55,073 nucleotides of DNA from NCBI GenBank assembly GCA_905193765.1, contig CAJJPZ010000001.1:1-55073 (forward strand), written 5' to 3'. The notes beneath the pieces were generated by a model. The model worked only from the letters and a program-made list of their open reading frames with translations. It did no database searches and was not told where the DNA came from. This document shows, piece after piece, positions 28,006-36,592 of this stretch. Every line of letters starts with the position of its first letter. Position 1 is the stretch's first letter. The translations under genes and the position numbers were made by a program. This DNA comes from an uncultured Eubacterium sp. GTDB taxonomy: Bacteria > Bacillota > Clostridia > Peptostreptococcales > Anaerovoracaceae.

Positions 28006-29434
28006 AGACTGTCTTGAAAGATACAGAAATGGAACTGCGACTCCGGAAGAAATAAAGATCGTTGAAGAAGAACTGGAAAAATTCGAAGCTCTGAATGATC
28101 TCGCGTATGAAAATATTTCCGGTCAGATCGACGGTTTCATCGCCGACCCTCTCAGTGACGATAAAGACGACGAAGATGGTAAAAACGGCAATGATGCAAA
28201 GGGCGGCACGGACAATCCTGACAACTGCGGAGCCGACGAAGGCACTCCCAACGGAAGTGAAAAGGCGGATCCTGCCGCAGGCTGCACCGGGGGGGGACGC
28301 GCAATCCACAGAAACTCACAGACCGCGGAGCCTCGCAAACCGCAGGAACGCACAAACTGCGGAGGCTCGCAAACTACGAAAACTCGCAAACCACAGAGAC
28401 TCGCAAACCACAGAAAAGAGATCTCCGACAGTGAACGTTTCACCAGACAGATCAACCGTGAGATCAAGAAAACTTTCGTGAAGATCGGTCTCTGCTCCGG
28501 CGCGTGCGTGATGGTGATCGTGCTTTTCCTGATTTTCGGCCTGTCCCCGCTGATGAACGTGTTTTTCTACGACCCGACGGAGCCCGTATGGGAAGCCGAC
28601 GACAACGACTACGCACCTGAACGGCTCTCCGTTGACCTCGGCGTCTACACGGAGCTGCTGATGCCGCTGAACAAATACGACTCGACTATATCCCTGAAGC
28701 AGGGATTCGGCAAATACTACTTCACCGCCAACAAGGTGGCCTGGATCAACGACGCAGAAAACGGCAACAGGACCATAGCCGGTGAGATAAGCCGCGGCAA
28801 TCTGCAGATATTCACTCCCGATGTTCTGGAGCGGCCTGCCGACAATGTCATGGGCCTCACTGACGACGCCAACAAAGACTCTGTGATGTATGGCACAAGT
28901 CCTGAAGATGCCCTGGCCGAGATCAAGTCCCAGTCCGGAGGCCGGAAGCTGATCAAAGCATATGTGACTTTCAACAAGGATCTTTCCTTCGCAGACGCAT
29001 GCCGGATCCTGGAGGACTACGACACATTCAGCTCCTGGCTGGGAGTCCGCCTGCCTGATGACAGGATGGGCTACGGCTTCACAATCGATACCAGCGGAGC
29101 GGTCTTCGAGAAATGCAAAATCAACAAGAAGTATCCGGCACTTCTGTTCAACGGCGTCGGCGCCCTGGCTGACGACTTCGAGTCGAAGAAAACAGAGAAA
29201 TACTTCCGGAACCACTTCGTCAGCATGCTTAAATATCTTTCGGACAACAGAGATTTCGTCGACATGATAGACAAGACAAATGATTTCAATTCGATCGATG
29301 CTGACAGTATCAGCAAATATCTGAAAAAGAACGGACTGCAGATATATGGCGTCGCCACATACGCCGACAGAGACACCCTCATCGACATGTACTCCGATCC
29401 GGCAGTCTACGGCATACTCATAAACGCAGAGTGA
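27995..29434 (+). CDS. Membrane anti-sigma factor, Sigma_reg type
   Basis: A 479-residue partner of the sigma factor upstream. Residues 1-55 form the sigma-binding part (CLERYRNGTATPEEIKIVEEE, Sigma_reg_N-like). One membrane helix lies at about 170-192, and the large outer domain fits Sigma_reg_C. Between them residues ~56-148 are low complexity. The DNA there has a run of eight G (28288-28295) and six 17-bp repeats (28314-28415); neither a one-base nor a one-unit change keeps the frame. Truncation at that point would remove the membrane and sensor parts. AGGAGG lies 6 nt before the ATG at 27995. Confidence 0.8.
   Translation: MSFKDCLERYRNGTATPEEIKIVEEELEKFEALNDLAYENISGQIDGFIADPLSDDKDDEDGKNGNDAKGGTDNPDNCGADEGTPNGSEKADPAAGCTGGGRAIHRNSQTAEPRKPQERTNCGGSQTTKTRKPQRLANHRKEISDSERFTRQINREIKKTFVKIGLCSGACVMVIVLFLIFGLSPLMNVFFYDPTEPVWEADDNDYAPERLSVDLGVYTELLMPLNKYDSTISLKQGFGKYYFTANKVAWINDAENGNRTIAGEISRGNLQIFTPDVLERPADNVMGLTDDANKDSVMYGTSPEDALAEIKSQSGGRKLIKAYVTFNKDLSFADACRILEDYDTFSSWLGVRLPDDRMGYGFTIDTSGAVFEKCKINKKYPALLFNGVGALADDFESKKTEKYFRNHFVSMLKYLSDNRDFVDMIDKTNDFNSIDADSISKYLKKNGLQIYGVATYADRDTLIDMYSDPAVYGILINAE
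28288..28415 (+). repeat. Poly-G tract and 17-bp minisatellite inside the anti-sigma gene
   Basis: G8 at 28288-28295. Six head-to-tail 17-bp units start at 28314, 28331, 28348, 28365, 28382 and 28399, with core CTCGCAAACcaCAGA. Seventeen is not a multiple of three, so each unit is read in a different frame. Confidence 0.9.
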
Positions 29435-29515
29435 TGCGGCGGCGCTGCTGACGGTCTGCCCGACCGGCTTTTCCGGCTTACCCGGCTGCAGCACACTCGC
29501 CGGGCGCATATCTAC

Positions 29516-29545
29516 AAAAAAACCTGCCACGACGGCAGGTTTTTT
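29516..29545. terminator. Bidirectional rho-independent terminator
   Basis: AAAAAAA-CCTGCC-ACGAC-GGCAGG-TTTTTT. It serves the anti-sigma gene (plus) and the convergent ABC exporter gene (minus). Confidence 0.92.
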
Positions 29546-29594
29546 CATGTCCCCGGCATCTCTGCCGTATCTGCTGTATCCGACGCGGCCTTTC

Positions 29595-31640
29595 TCAGAC
29601 CACGCTGGTTTCATAAAGTTCGTGATATATACCTCCGGCTGCCATGAGCTGATCATGGGTGCCGGATTCTTTTATTTCCCCGTCGTCGATGAGGATTATC
29701 CTGTCGGCGTTCTTTATGGTGGACAGTCTGTGGGCAATGAGTATGGACGTCCTGCCCTCAGACAGTCTGTCGAAAGCGCCCTGTATCCTGGCCTCCGTCA
29801 CTGTATCCAGCGCCGACGTCGCTTCGTCAAGTATCAGCACCGGCGGATTTTTCAGGAAGATCCTCGCTATGGAAACTCTCTGCTTCTGGCCTCCCGACAG
29901 CAGCACGCCGCGTTCGCCCACATAGGAGCTGAATCCCTCCGGCATGTGCATTATGTCATCGTAGATCTCGGCTTTTTTCGCAGCTTCGATCACCTCGGCA
30001 TCGGTGGCGTCAGGTCTGCCGTATCTTATATTTTCCATGATGGTGTCCGGGAAAAGGTAGACATCCTGCTGCACTATGCCGATATTCCGGCGCAGGGAAT
30101 GCTTCGACACCTCCCGGACATCGTGTCCGTCCAGGCGCACTACCCCGCGGTCCGTGTCGTAGAATCTCGGGATCAGCTGGCACAGAGTGCTTTTGCCCCC
30201 TCCCGACGGCCCCACGATGGCAACAGTCTCTCCGGGGCTGATATGCAGATCGATACCCCGCAGCACGCTGTTCTCATCATCGTACGTAAAGTCTACATTT
30301 TCCATATCGATGCGACCCTGAACACCCTGCAGCACCACCGGATGCTCGGCCTCCCTGACCTCCGGCCTGCTGCGCATCAGGTCGATGAAACGGTTCAGAC
30401 CGGCGAACCCGTTCATGAACATTTCCGTGAAATTCGACAGTTTCCTGATCGGGTTGATGAAGGTCCCTATATAAAGGTAGAACGTTATCAGATCCACATA
30501 GTCCATCCGGTTGCGCATAATGAGCCAGCCGCCCACCGCCATGATCACCACCGGCATGATGCACATGAAGTACTCCAGCGACGAGTTGAACTTGCCGAAA
30601 GCCCTGTAGTTGTCGCATTTCGCGGTCTTGAATCGCTCATTGGCTATGGAAAATTTAGCGTAGTCCACGTCCTCGTTGGCGAATGCTTTGGACGTCCTGA
30701 TGCCGGAAAGTCCCGACTCGATCTCGCCGTTGATCTCCGCCATCTTTACCTTTACATTGCGGGAGGTGATCACCATGTTCCTGCGGCATGCTATTACCAC
30801 CAGCAGGAAGATCGGTATGATTATCAGTATCACCAGCGCCAGTCTCCACTGGATAGGGAACATTATTATCAGACTGCCGATTATGGTCACGATTGCTATG
30901 AAAAGATCCTCCGGCCCGTGGTGCGCCAGTTCCGTCAGTTCGAAGAGGTCTCCGGTCATGCGGTTCATCAGCTGGCCGGTCCTGTTCCTGTCAAAGAATT
31001 TGAAGTCCATGGTCTGCATGTGTGCGAAGAGCTCCTGCCTCATGTCCGCTTCAACACGCACGCCAAACATATGCCCCCAGTAGGTGATGATGTAGTTCAT
31101 AGCCGACCGCAGTATGAAGGCTATGGCCACGATGACCATCACCGTGAAAAATGTATGGAATTCCTTTCCCGGCAGCAGCTCGTTCATGGAGCGCCTTGCC
31201 ACCAGCGGGAAAGTCAGGTCTATGAGGCACGCTACGAAAGCGCAGGACAGATCCAGCAGGAACAGTTTCCAGTGGGGCCTGAAATAACCCAGGAAAGTCC
31301 GCATCGGCGGTCTGCTGAAATCTCTGCGCTGCCCGGCGGCTCGCTTCTGATATTCCGGAGGCATTTGTTCTCCGGTCACGCCTTCCGAGCCACTGCCGAT
31401 CTCCGATACGCTATCTTTGTCTGCGTTGCCGGTGCTTGCCGACGCTCCATCTTTGTCCGGGATTCTACCGTCGGTCACGGCAGCACCTTCTTTGTGAGCA
31501 CCACCGGACCCCGGTATACTGACCTTGCATGGATTGCTGTCAGCTTCAGCTGTCCCGCGTAAATTCTCTCCCGGCGGTCCTACGGCGGCTCCATCTTTTT
31601 CTGTTTTGTTAAGTTTCTCTTTATTTCTATCTGTTGCCAT
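29595..31640 (-). CDS. ABC multidrug-type exporter (fused permease and ATPase)
   Basis: This 681-residue half-transporter has six membrane helices (from about residue 127) and an ATPase domain with Walker A GPSGGGKST (about 477), signature LSGGQKQR, Walker B VLILDEATSALD and switch IAHRLST. The family exports lipids, drugs or peptides as a dimer. The first ~110 residues are a low-complexity hydrophilic extension rich in G, A, D and E, missing in usual members (570-600 residues). AAGGA is very close to the ATG. It is a single gene, ended by the shared terminator. Confidence 0.9.
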   Translation of the reverse strand: MATDRNKEKLNKTEKDGAAVGPPGENLRGTAEADSNPCKVSIPGSGGAHKEGAAVTDGRIPDKDGASASTGNADKDSVSEIGSGSEGVTGEQMPPEYQKRAAGQRRDFSRPPMRTFLGYFRPHWKLFLLDLSCAFVACLIDLTFPLVARRSMNELLPGKEFHTFFTVMVIVAIAFILRSAMNYIITYWGHMFGVRVEADMRQELFAHMQTMDFKFFDRNRTGQLMNRMTGDLFELTELAHHGPEDLFIAIVTIIGSLIIMFPIQWRLALVILIIIPIFLLVVIACRRNMVITSRNVKVKMAEINGEIESGLSGIRTSKAFANEDVDYAKFSIANERFKTAKCDNYRAFGKFNSSLEYFMCIMPVVIMAVGGWLIMRNRMDYVDLITFYLYIGTFINPIRKLSNFTEMFMNGFAGLNRFIDLMRSRPEVREAEHPVVLQGVQGRIDMENVDFTYDDENSVLRGIDLHISPGETVAIVGPSGGGKSTLCQLIPRFYDTDRGVVRLDGHDVREVSKHSLRRNIGIVQQDVYLFPDTIMENIRYGRPDATDAEVIEAAKKAEIYDDIMHMPEGFSSYVGERGVLLSGGQKQRVSIARIFLKNPPVLILDEATSALDTVTEARIQGAFDRLSEGRTSILIAHRLSTIKNADRIILIDDGEIKESGTHDQLMAAGGIYHELYETSVV

Positions 31641-32103
31641 TCCTTATACCGTAAATCCTTTCTACTGAAATGTATTTATGTATGACGTCCATTGTATCAA
31701 TCATTGGGGCAATCCTTCACTATTCCATAAGCCCGCAAAAGTACTGCAAGCCATGATCGTCATTATATCCACGGCTGATGCCCATCCCGATACAAACATA
31801 CCATTCTCAAATGCTGATACACCTGTACTGCATCCAGCGTTGATGGTATTATCTCTGCCATACCACTGCCAGCATCTATTATATTTTCCCATCATAATTG
31901 TCCTTCTATTCTCTCAGTGACTGTATGTTATGAGTATATCACCCGTACCGGCTATTTACAACACTCCACCATATGCAGATGAGCCGCTGAGACAGCCATG
32001 CTTTTCAAGATGGAACGTCTGGGCCTAAAATCATCTGGTTTCGATGTTTTTAAATCCGGTCAGCGATCCAAAGTGTCGTCGGCATTTACGAGCTGGCATA
32101 ATG
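31641..32103. other. Intergenic region
   Basis: Upstream of the exporter gene. No gene or clear promoter seen; open frames on both strands lack ribosome sites. Confidence 0.35.
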
Positions 32104-32221
32104 GTAGAGTTTTTTGTGAAATTTTTCATAAAACCTACTGCGCGAGGTTAGCAGCGACCACACAAAGGCCAGGCAACATGACAATGGTAGAGTTTCTCCA
32201 GTAAAAAATCAAAAAATCCCT
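32104..32221 (+). repeat. Composite repeat, copy 6 (left half only)
   Basis: Boxes start at 32104 and 32187, again 83 bp apart. The second box loses its right end (AAAAAATCCCTGG instead of AAAAAACCTAC), where the terminator of the ArsR gene begins. Confidence 0.85.
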
Positions 32222-32240
32222 GGCTTAAACCCACCAGGGA
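32203..32240 (-). terminator. Terminator of the arsR-like gene, built partly from the repeat
   Basis: On the minus strand TCCCTGG-10 nt-CCAGGGA is followed by TTTTTTGATTTTTT. The T-run is the A-tract of the repeat box. Confidence 0.85.
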
Positions 32241-32303
32241 ACTCATCACTTCATTTTCCATTTATTATGACTCGTGCAGCCGGTATACTCCTTCTTCGGA
32301 TCC

Positions 32304-32765
32304 TCAGTCTGCATTCTGCTCTTCCCGGGAGTTCTCCTCCTCACTGCAACAGCAGCACTCCACTGTGACATGTCCGGCCTCTGTCTGCACCATACCCCTC
32401 TGGCCGCCCAGTACCCGGCGGCACGTCCCGAAGACGTCGATGACAGCCCGTCTCCTGCGGAAAAATCCCGACAGGATCTTCGTAAGTCTTTCTCTGTGTT
32501 TTTTCACGATGTTCTCAAGGAGCTGGCTGGCGTATTCGCAGCCGTCTTCGTTGATGGAATAATAGTTCCACTTGCCTTTCCTGCGGCTGCGGACTATCCC
32601 TGATTCGCAAAGTATCTTCATGTGGTGCGACAGTGTCGGCTGGGATATTTTCAGATCATCCAGCAGCACACACGCACACTCCTCACCTTCGCAGAGGATC
32701 TCCAGGACCCTCACCCGGTTCTCATCAGTGAACGCCTTGAAAACCTTTATATATTCTGAGTTCAT
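32304..32765 (-). CDS. ArsR/SmtB-family metalloregulator-like repressor
   Basis: This 153-residue protein has a winged helix (YIKVFKAFTDENRVRVLEIL, QPTLSHHMKILCESGIV, GKWNYYSI). It carries ECACVL near residue 30, where ArsR proteins bind arsenite through ELCVCDL. A ~55-residue C-terminal extension ends in a Cys4 run (VECCCCSEEEN). Such repressors leave DNA on metal or metalloid binding. No transporter or reductase gene is adjacent, so the controlled gene is unknown. GGAGGTG precedes the ATG. Confidence 0.85.
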   Translation of the reverse strand: MNSEYIKVFKAFTDENRVRVLEILCEGEECACVLLDDLKISQPTLSHHMKILCESGIVRSRRKGKWNYYSINEDGCEYASQLLENIVKKHRERLTKILSGFFRRRRAVIDVFGTCRRVLGGQRGMVQTEAGHVTVECCCCSEEENSREEQNAD

Positions 32766-33185
32766 ATCGCACCTCCATTGCGGTCGTTACATCTTATATC
32801 ACTTCTGTTATTTTATCGCTAAAACATGGCACTGTCTTAAGTTTATCCTGCTGTGGATCTCGATCTGCCAGCACTGTAACCTGCACATGATAAAGGCTCC
32901 GATTCATCGCATAATAACGATCCGCAGCCATAATGCCGGCATCGGCCTTATATGATAATGACCCGGTTGAACTGCCGTATGTAACCGGATCTCCGCAGCA
33001 TCATACACCACCTGTATCTGCTGCTATCCCGCAGGGGCACAGTACAGCCGACTGCAGTCTCTCGGTTACAACTCCGTCACAGTAACCACTGCCGCCGGTC
33101 TTTTTTCACCATCCCCGGAGTAAATTTATTCCCGCCGGACATCTGCCATACCTGCACAGCACCGCTGTCCTGCGAAAGACGCCGC
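32766..33185. other. Intergenic region
   Basis: 420 bp with a small GGTTAC/GTAACC inverted repeat near 33062-33084. No gene or clear terminator seen. Confidence 0.35.
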
Positions 33186-34196
33186 CTATATCTCTATCTT
33201 AGTGCCGTTCCCTAACATTATATGCTCATATCCGGATTCTTTCAATAATTCCCTGCATCTTCCGATGTCCCAGCCGCGATTTTCCTTAGTGTCGCTGGCG
33301 ATATCACGAGGGTTCACGCCGGACTCGGCACATACCATGTTGGCGCCGGCCATGTAACCCATGATGTTCGGTTCGTGGACAGCCATGATCGGCATGCGCT
33401 TCATTGATGCAAAGGTCAGCACCTGCGCTGCGATGATCTTTGAAAGTGTGAAAGGGCTGATCTCCGGTTTCCCTTCGAAAGGCGTTCCCGGCACGGATAT
33501 CCTTTTCATAGCTCCGCACTGGAAAGTTTCCAGCTCACGGCTGAAGAGGATATGCTCTGCCATCTGCTCCGGCGTGTGTTCCGGTGCGATAGGTTCCAAT
33601 GCATCCAGGACTTCCAGTCCGGCTTTCTTTGCGTTCAGCATGGTCTGTTTGCGCTGCTCGGGGTCGATCCTTGTATCCGTGCCTTCGCCCAGGCGCCAGC
33701 AGTGGTAGACGCCTGAGATTCCTGCCGTTTTCATCTCGACGAAATCCTCGTAGGAAGTGTCTCCCACGTTGGAAAACATCAGCGTGCTGCCGTTGAGGTT
33801 CTGCCCCGCCAGCTTCACCGACTCCAGGAAATGCTCAAGATCGTACTTGTGCATCGCCATCAGGTAAAGACCATATAGGTCTCCGTTGTATGTAAATTCC
33901 TTTGTTTTCTGTATCACTGTTTCAGCGTCCATGTGCATGGTGCCGAACCGGGTATGATCCTCTGCGAATGAGCAGAAGGAGCAGTTAGCTTCGCACGGTG
34001 CGCAGGCGATGCCTATCTGTCCGAAAAGATATCCGGCGTTGCCGTTGCGGGCTCTGATGATGCCCGACGCAGCTCCCCTTATTGCAAAAGCCTCCTCCGA
34101 GGCATCGCCTACAGACAGCAGTGCTATACATTCCGCCTTTGTCAGCTCCAGACCCTCATAAGCTCTGTCTATTATCTTTCTTATTTCTTTGTCCAT
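33186..34196 (-). CDS. Radical SAM protein, biotin synthase-like
   Basis: A 336-residue protein with the cluster motif CEANCSFCSF (CX3CX2C) near residue 65, preceded by another Cys in CAPCEAN, and a BATS-like C-terminal half (GMKRISVPGTPFEG-type segment). Radical SAM enzymes use a [4Fe-4S] cluster and S-adenosylmethionine. It is related to BioB, but the true bioB is at 51689-52663, so this is a paralog with another substrate. The start at 34196 is set by AAAGGAG 6 nt upstream. No pathway neighbour identifies its role. Confidence 0.75.
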   Translation of the reverse strand: MDKEIRKIIDRAYEGLELTKAECIALLSVGDASEEAFAIRGAASGIIRARNGNAGYLFGQIGIACAPCEANCSFCSFAEDHTRFGTMHMDAETVIQKTKEFTYNGDLYGLYLMAMHKYDLEHFLESVKLAGQNLNGSTLMFSNVGDTSYEDFVEMKTAGISGVYHCWRLGEGTDTRIDPEQRKQTMLNAKKAGLEVLDALEPIAPEHTPEQMAEHILFSRELETFQCGAMKRISVPGTPFEGKPEISPFTLSKIIAAQVLTFASMKRMPIMAVHEPNIMGYMAGANMVCAESGVNPRDIASDTKENRGWDIGRCRELLKESGYEHIMLGNGTKIEI

Positions 34197-34507
34197 AGTT
34201 TTCTCCTTTGTCTTGCTGCGGGGATCCCCCTCCCGCACATTCCTGTGATACATAACGGTGCAGCCCTCCGCTGCAGTCACTTTTCACTTACATATGTAGT
34301 ATATTTGACATATCGAAAAATTTCAATATATTTTGAGGTGATATCGGATGGGAGTCTTTCTCAGATCTCCAGGTGTAGTCGCAGGTGGAGGAGTGAGCTC
34401 AACGAACGTTGCCATCCTGACCAAAGATCCGCAGGCGATCCGTTTGTGATACAACACAACGTTCCCAGCCTTTTTTATGGTATCACTACAATTTATTCAA
34501 AAAACCC
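34197..34507. other. Divergent intergenic region before the aro cluster
   Basis: Holds upstream DNA of the radical SAM gene. The stretch about 34345-34480 vaguely resembles family B repeats. No gene seen. Confidence 0.35.
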
Positions 34508-34536
34508 TTTACATCCCCGATGTCAGGTGTTATGAT
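34508..34536 (+). promoter_or_regulatory. Promoter of the aromatic amino acid cluster
   Basis: TTTACA (34508-34513), a 17-bp spacer, TATGAT (34531-34536). Start expected near 34543, 50 nt before the leader peptide. Confidence 0.65.
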
Positions 34537-34592
34537 TTTAACAGATAGTTCGGGGCATATCCGACGATCAATAAACCGAAAGGAAAAAAGCA

Positions 34593-34682
34593 ATGTTTAA
34601 TAAAGCAGTATTTGCAGCAGAATATTTTTACTTTTACTTTACTTTTTATAAGGGTAAGGTGAATTTCGCTGCAATGAGATAA
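34593..34682 (+). CDS. Phe/Tyr-rich leader peptide of the aro cluster attenuator
   Basis: A 29-codon frame with ribosome site AAAGGA. It has seven Phe and four Tyr codons; residues 11-19 read YFYFYFTFY. The run of aromatic codons (34623-34649) lies just before the 34659-34667 segment that can pair with the terminator. A ribosome short of charged tRNA-Phe or tRNA-Tyr would stall there, as in the E. coli pheA and trp leaders. No other function is expected for the peptide. Confidence 0.88.
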   Translation: MFNKAVFAAEYFYFYFTFYKGKVNFAAMR

Positions 34683-34758
34683 AGCTTTTGAACATGCTCC
34701 GACAGATCGGAAAATGCAAAACATCTCCGCAAGTGAAATTCACTTGCGGATTTTTTTT
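34659..34758 (+). promoter_or_regulatory. Transcription attenuator (antiterminator and terminator)
   Basis: Terminator: CCGCAAGTGAA (34727-34737) and TTCACTTGCGG (34739-34749), a perfect 11-bp stem with eight T (34751-34758). Antiterminator: GTGAATTTC (34659-34667) pairs with GAAATTCAC (34735-34743). The two structures exclude each other. A ribosome stalled on the aromatic codons leaves 34659-34667 free; one that reaches the stop at 34682 covers it, so the terminator forms. Confidence 0.88.
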
Positions 34759-34890
34759 AGGCGCTGCGAACCAAGGTGCACCGGAGTGCAGTGCCGGAGA
34801 ACCCAGCCGCCGCTCCAAGGATACGCGGCAGGCGCAGCAAACCGTAAACAAACTCAGAAACAAATGACAGCAAGTCAATGGAGGTAGAAA

Positions 34891-35901
34891 ATGATAGTTA
34901 TATTAAAGGACAACCCGGATCAGAAACAGCTGGACAACCTGATTTCATGGCTCAAGAGCATGAACCTGGACATCCACCGCAGTGAAGGAAGCTCCACAAC
35001 GATCCTTGGTCTCATCGGAGACACAGCTTCAGTGGACATCGATCTCATCAAGGCGCTGGATATCGTCGAAACAGTAAAGCGTGTCCAGGAACCTTACAAG
35101 AACGCCAACAGGAAATTCCATCCAGAGGACACTGTAGTGGAGATCACTCCTGACGTTAAGATCGGCGGAGGTGATTTCCAGGTCATCGCAGGTCCATGTT
35201 CCGTCGAATCGGAAGAGCAGGTATGCGAAGTCGCTCATGATGTCAAGGCTGCAGGCGCAGGTCTCTACAGAGGCGGAGCGTTCAAGCCGAGGACTTCACC
35301 TTACACTTTCCAGGGCATGAGAGACGAAGGTATCAAGCTGTTGCTGGAAGCAAAGAAGCAGTCCGGACTCCCTATCGTAACTGAGATCATGGACATATCC
35401 CATCTGCCTCTTTTCGAAAATGTAGATGTGATACAGGTCGGCGCCAGAAACATGCAGAACTTCGAACTGCTGAAAGAACTGGGCCATACAGACAAGCCGA
35501 TCCTGCTGAAGCGCGGACTTTCCAGCACGCTGAAGGAGCTGCTGATGAGCGCCGAATACATCATGGCAGGCGGCAACAGCAGGATCATCCTCTGCGAACG
35601 CGGCATCAGGACATTCGAGACTGCCACAAGAAACACCCTCGACCTCGCATCCATACCGCTCCTGAAGACGATGACACATCTGCCGATCATCGTTGACCCG
35701 AGCCACGCTACTGGTATCGCAGGTCTCGTGAAGCCGATGGCTATGGCGGCAACAGCTGCAGGTGCAGACGGTCTGATGATCGAGGTGCACAACAATCCGG
35801 CGGCTGCGCTCTGCGACGGAGCTCAGTCACTGACACCGGCAGCATTCAAGGACGTTATGGATGCGGTCAACGCCATCAGACCTCTGGCATACAAAGGTTA
35901 G
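34891..35901 (+). CDS. aroF: 3-deoxy-7-phosphoheptulonate (DAHP) synthase
   Basis: A 336-residue enzyme for the first step of the shikimate pathway, joining phosphoenolpyruvate and erythrose 4-phosphate. Residues 1-70 form a ferredoxin-like regulatory domain, the type I-beta form found in Thermotoga and Bacillus-like enzymes. The barrel carries IAGPCSVES, KPRTSPYTFQG, LLKRG and DPSHATG. GGAGG precedes the ATG. It is the first structural gene after the Phe/Tyr attenuator. A full four-box repeat separates it from tyrA. Confidence 0.95.
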   Translation: MIVILKDNPDQKQLDNLISWLKSMNLDIHRSEGSSTTILGLIGDTASVDIDLIKALDIVETVKRVQEPYKNANRKFHPEDTVVEITPDVKIGGGDFQVIAGPCSVESEEQVCEVAHDVKAAGAGLYRGGAFKPRTSPYTFQGMRDEGIKLLLEAKKQSGLPIVTEIMDISHLPLFENVDVIQVGARNMQNFELLKELGHTDKPILLKRGLSSTLKELLMSAEYIMAGGNSRIILCERGIRTFETATRNTLDLASIPLLKTMTHLPIIVDPSHATGIAGLVKPMAMAATAAGADGLMIEVHNNPAAALCDGAQSLTPAAFKDVMDAVNAIRPLAYKG

Positions 35902-35988
35902 GATCCGGCACTACCTGTTCATCTGCAGCCTCCGGGACAAAAATCTGCGGGCGGCAGGTCCGGCAGGCAGCGTCAGCTGCCAGTCATG

Positions 35989-36314
35989 GTAGAGAAATCC
36001 GGATATTTTCGCGGAAAACCTACTCCCGACCCACAACGCAGCTGACTGGAACGATTCCGGGGCAGGCGCAGGGCTGACAATGGTAGAAAAATCAGCAATG
36101 TTTCTTCAAAAACCTACTCTCAGCTCTGTCTCTGGCCTGAAAAAGTCGGGCAGCAGCCAAAAATTTGCAAATCCGAGCTGTGATGAGTAGATTTTTAAGA
36201 TAAAAACTTCTGAAACTCTACCATACGCACCTGATTCTGCTGCCGACATCAGTGAAGGCGGCGAAGACCGGTGGCAACGGTAGGTTTTTACGAAAAAAAG
36301 CTGTGAAACTCTAC
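35989..36314 (+). repeat. Composite four-box intergenic repeat, copy 7 (full, wider spacing)
   Basis: Boxes start at 35989, 36083, 36187 and 36280 (94, 104, 93). The outer spacers are 10-11 bp longer than in other copies, one extra helical turn. The first two boxes start GTAGAGAAAT/GTAGAAAAAT. Lies between aroF and tyrA. 36315-36592 holds no gene. Confidence 0.9.
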
Positions 36315-36592
36315 TCCCGGCACACCACAGCACATCCCGGCCCGCAGCGCATCAGCCGAAACCGCTCCCGGGACAGGCGCAGGATCATCCAGCGAATCAG
36401 CAAGGACCGGCAACTGGCCGGCACAGGGCCGACCAATGAACCAGCACGAGGGCCTGCACAGGATCGACAGTGGCAGAGAAAACAGCAGTGGCAGGAAAAT
36501 CATCTGTAACTCTGCTGCCGGGTCCGCAGAACAGGAAAACAGAGCCCGGATTTTGCATAAAATACTACTTATTATATGAGAGGTGATTTATA

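Noticed and set aside
29547..31562. 671-codon open frame antisense to the ABC exporter
   Set aside because: It mirrors the codon bias of the real gene, has no domain, and lacks a ribosome site. The same holds for long antisense frames at 28316-29656, 11649-12809, 11857-13335 and 24307-25566.
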